This document shows positions 62,486 through 64,000 of a DNA stretch of 64,000 bases, piece after piece. The number at the start of each line of letters is the position of its first letter. Position 1 is the stretch's first letter. Location of the stretch: NCBI GenBank assembly GCA_934177795.1, contig CAKPPS010000002.1, positions 1 through 64,000 on the forward strand. The letters are read 5' to 3'. This DNA comes from an uncultured Clostridia bacterium (lineage in GTDB: Bacteria > Bacillota > Clostridia > TANB77 > CAG-508). A program made the translations under genes and the position numbers. Under the pieces are notes generated by a model. It was not told the DNA's origin, did no database searches, and was given only the letters and a program-made list of their open reading frames with translations.

Positions 62486-63778
62486 TTACAAAATCATTTT
62501 TGGTCTTTCTACTTTTTCGTCTGTTATTTTTATTATTTCTATCAATTGTTTTTTAGCATTTTCTAGTTTTTCTTTTGAGTTTGCATGTATTGTAGCTATT
62601 TTTTCATTTTCTTTTATATAATCTGAAACTTTTTTATTTAATACAATACCTACTGAATAATCTATATTGTCTTCTTTTTTTATTCTTCCTGCTCCTAATT
62701 CACATACAATTTTTCCTACTTCTTTAGCATTTATTTCTTTTATATATCCACTTTTTGTACTATATATGTTCTCAATATATTTTGCTTTTTTTATTTTATT
62801 GATATCTTTTATATACGTAACATCTCCACCTTGTTTTTGTACTAATTCAAGAAACTTTTCATAACCTTTCCCATTTTTTATATTGCTTAACATTTTCTCT
62901 TTATTTTCTTGAATATCTTCTCCTTTACCTGCAAGTTTAATCATATATGCTCCTAACTCAAAAACTACTTCTTGCAAGTCTTTTGGCATATCTCCTTGTA
63001 AAAATTTAATTGCTTCTATTACTTCTAATGAATTACCAACAGCATACCCTAGTGGTTCATCCATATTTGTTAATATACAAACTGTTTCTTTATCTGCTAA
63101 ATTGCCTATTTCTATCATTTCTTCTGCTAATTCTTTAGCTTTAGATTTTTCATTCATAAATGCTCCTAATCCAACTGTTACATCTAATACTATTTTTTGT
63201 GCACCACTTGCAATTTTTTTGCTCATAATACTTGATGCTATTAGTGGTATACTTTCTACACAAGAAATTGTATCTCTAAGGCTATATATTTTTTTATCTG
63301 CTGGCGCCAAATTTAGATTTTGTGTAATCATGCTTATACCTATATCTTGTACATTTTTTATAAATTGTTCTACTTCTATATTTGTTTTATATCCAGAAAT
63401 TGACTCTAATTTATCTGCTGTCCCACCTGTAAATCCTAATCCTCTACCAGACATCTTTGCTACAGGCACTCCTATTGATGCCACTAATGGTAATAATATT
63501 AAAGATACTTTGTCTCCTACCCCTCCTGTTGAATGCTTATCAACAATTATTTCATTTAAAGATGATAAATCTAATTTTTCTCCTGAATTTGCCATAGCTA
63601 TTGTTAAATTAACTGTTTCTTTTTTTGTCATCCCGTTTATATATATTGCCATTACTAATGCAGCGGCCTGATAGTCTGCTACAGTTCCTTTTGTATATCC
63701 TTCTACAAAATATTCTATTTCTTGTTTCGTCAGTTCTTTTTTATCTCTCTTTTTTTCTATTATCTCTAAGATATCCAT
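62486..63778 (-). CDS. pdp: Pyrimidine-nucleoside phosphorylase
   Basis: This 430-residue enzyme cleaves thymidine, deoxyuridine or uridine with phosphate. The signature KMSGRGLGFTGGTADKLES near residues 107-125 and KHSTGGVGDKVS near 82 are the phosphate and nucleoside sites. The length fits both DeoA and Pdp; Firmicutes enzymes are usually Pdp. The ribosome site AGGAGG overlaps the rnhB stop codon. Confidence 0.94.
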   Translation of the reverse strand: MDILEIIEKKRDKKELTKQEIEYFVEGYTKGTVADYQAAALVMAIYINGMTKKETVNLTIAMANSGEKLDLSSLNEIIVDKHSTGGVGDKVSLILLPLVASIGVPVAKMSGRGLGFTGGTADKLESISGYKTNIEVEQFIKNVQDIGISMITQNLNLAPADKKIYSLRDTISCVESIPLIASSIMSKKIASGAQKIVLDVTVGLGAFMNEKSKAKELAEEMIEIGNLADKETVCILTNMDEPLGYAVGNSLEVIEAIKFLQGDMPKDLQEVVFELGAYMIKLAGKGEDIQENKEKMLSNIKNGKGYEKFLELVQKQGGDVTYIKDINKIKKAKYIENIYSTKSGYIKEINAKEVGKIVCELGAGRIKKEDNIDYSVGIVLNKKVSDYIKENEKIATIHANSKEKLENAKKQLIEIIKITDEKVERPKMIL

Positions 63779-63786
63779 AAAACCTC

Positions 63787-64000
63787 CTATACAAAATGTT
63801 TAATAAATGTACTTCTATGTATTGGACATGGCCCATATTCTTTTAATGCTGCTATATGTTTAGCTGTGCCATACCCTTTATGATTCACAAATCCATATTG
63901 TGGATATACTTTATCCCATTCTCGCATAATTCTATCCCTAGTAACTTTTGCAATTATTGATGCAGCAGCAATATTGTAGCATTTTGCATCACCTTTTATT
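63787..64000 (-). CDS. rnhB: Ribonuclease HII, 3' part (cut by window edge)
   Basis: The last 70 codons of rnhB are present; the N-terminus lies beyond the right edge. The C-terminal RNase HII motifs are clear: [40 protein letters not shown] and PIHRSTF. The enzyme removes RNA from RNA-DNA hybrids and single ribonucleotides. It ends 8 bp before pdp, whose ribosome site overlaps its stop codon. Confidence 0.94.
   Translation of the reverse strand, partial: IKGDAKCYNIAAASIIAKVTRDRIMREWDKVYPQYGFVNHKGYGTAKHIAALKEYGPCPIHRSTFIKHFV

Noticed and set aside
63102..63671. 189-codon plus-strand frame inside pdp
   Set aside because: Long only because the opposite strand encodes a conserved enzyme; no start signals.

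Overview
The window looks like the chromosome of an uncultured, very AT-rich, spore-forming Clostridia (Firmicutes/Bacillota). Support comes from SepF and DivIVA cell-division genes, an FtsK/SpoIIIE translocase, sporulation or spore genes (yqfC, yqfD, pdaA, a bofA homologue, splB), CdaA, a glmS ribozyme, an agr quorum-sensing locus, AGGAGG ribosome-binding sites, and coding sequence with A/T-rich third positions. No species can be named from this sequence alone. Most housekeeping genes are on the minus strand. The plus strand carries mainly short stand-alone genes plus agrA-agrC.

Layout. 0.5-5.9 kb: a GH15 glucan hydrolase, then a beta-CASP metallo-beta-lactamase with a coiled-coil partner. 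5.9-20.1 kb: ftsK, rsmD, DivIVA, sepF, an HlyD-like adaptor, miaA, mutL, spore photoproduct lyase, folA-thyA, a PflX-like radical SAM protein. 20.2-25 kb: small plus-strand genes, each with a recognisable promoter, Shine-Dalgarno site and terminator, around a secreted C39/SH3 protease. 25-33.2 kb: an accessory stretch with about 1 kb of nearly gene-free DNA, a six-gene operon (DUF2971-like/TPR protein, DUF1016/PDDEXK nuclease, two Nudix hydrolases, a metallophosphoesterase, a deoxynucleotidase-like HAD protein), a broken mobilisation relaxase, and tRNA-Tyr and tRNA-CAT genes. 33.3-43 kb: acyl-CoA synthetase with its TetR regulator, a zinc metallopeptidase, YlbF, DUF3048, ybeY, yqfD, yqfC and pdaA. 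43.4-46.5 kb: an agr system with agrA-agrC facing agrD-agrB tail to tail. 46.6-54.2 kb: pseudouridine synthase, rRNA methyltransferase, uvrC, hpt, more small promoter-terminator genes, a heavy-metal exporter-like permease, and an internally deleted AAA ATPase gene. 54.2-64 kb: a solitary VirD4/TraG-like ATPase, a DUF2508-bofA pair, glmS with its ribozyme, a structured RNA candidate, a DUF2651-like protein with an Asn/Cys-rich tail, truA, cdaA, pdp and the 3' part of rnhB.

How the genes fit together. The agr locus is a complete peptide quorum-sensing circuit. agrD (39 codons) makes the pre-peptide, AgrB processes it, AgrC senses it and AgrA probably acts at a 21-bp-spaced direct repeat upstream of agrB. 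FolA and ThyA form the dTMP/folate cycle. YbeY, RsmD, MiaA, TruA, the RluA-type synthase and the RlmI-like enzyme are rRNA/tRNA maturation functions. The most unusual items are the candidate structured RNA beside glmS (59632-59812), a hairpin enclosing the splB start codon, an in-frame TGA splitting a small coiled-coil gene, a 24-bp near-palindrome present both inside and after the DUF1016 nuclease gene, the set of small promoter-terminator genes, and the solitary VirD4-like ATPase.
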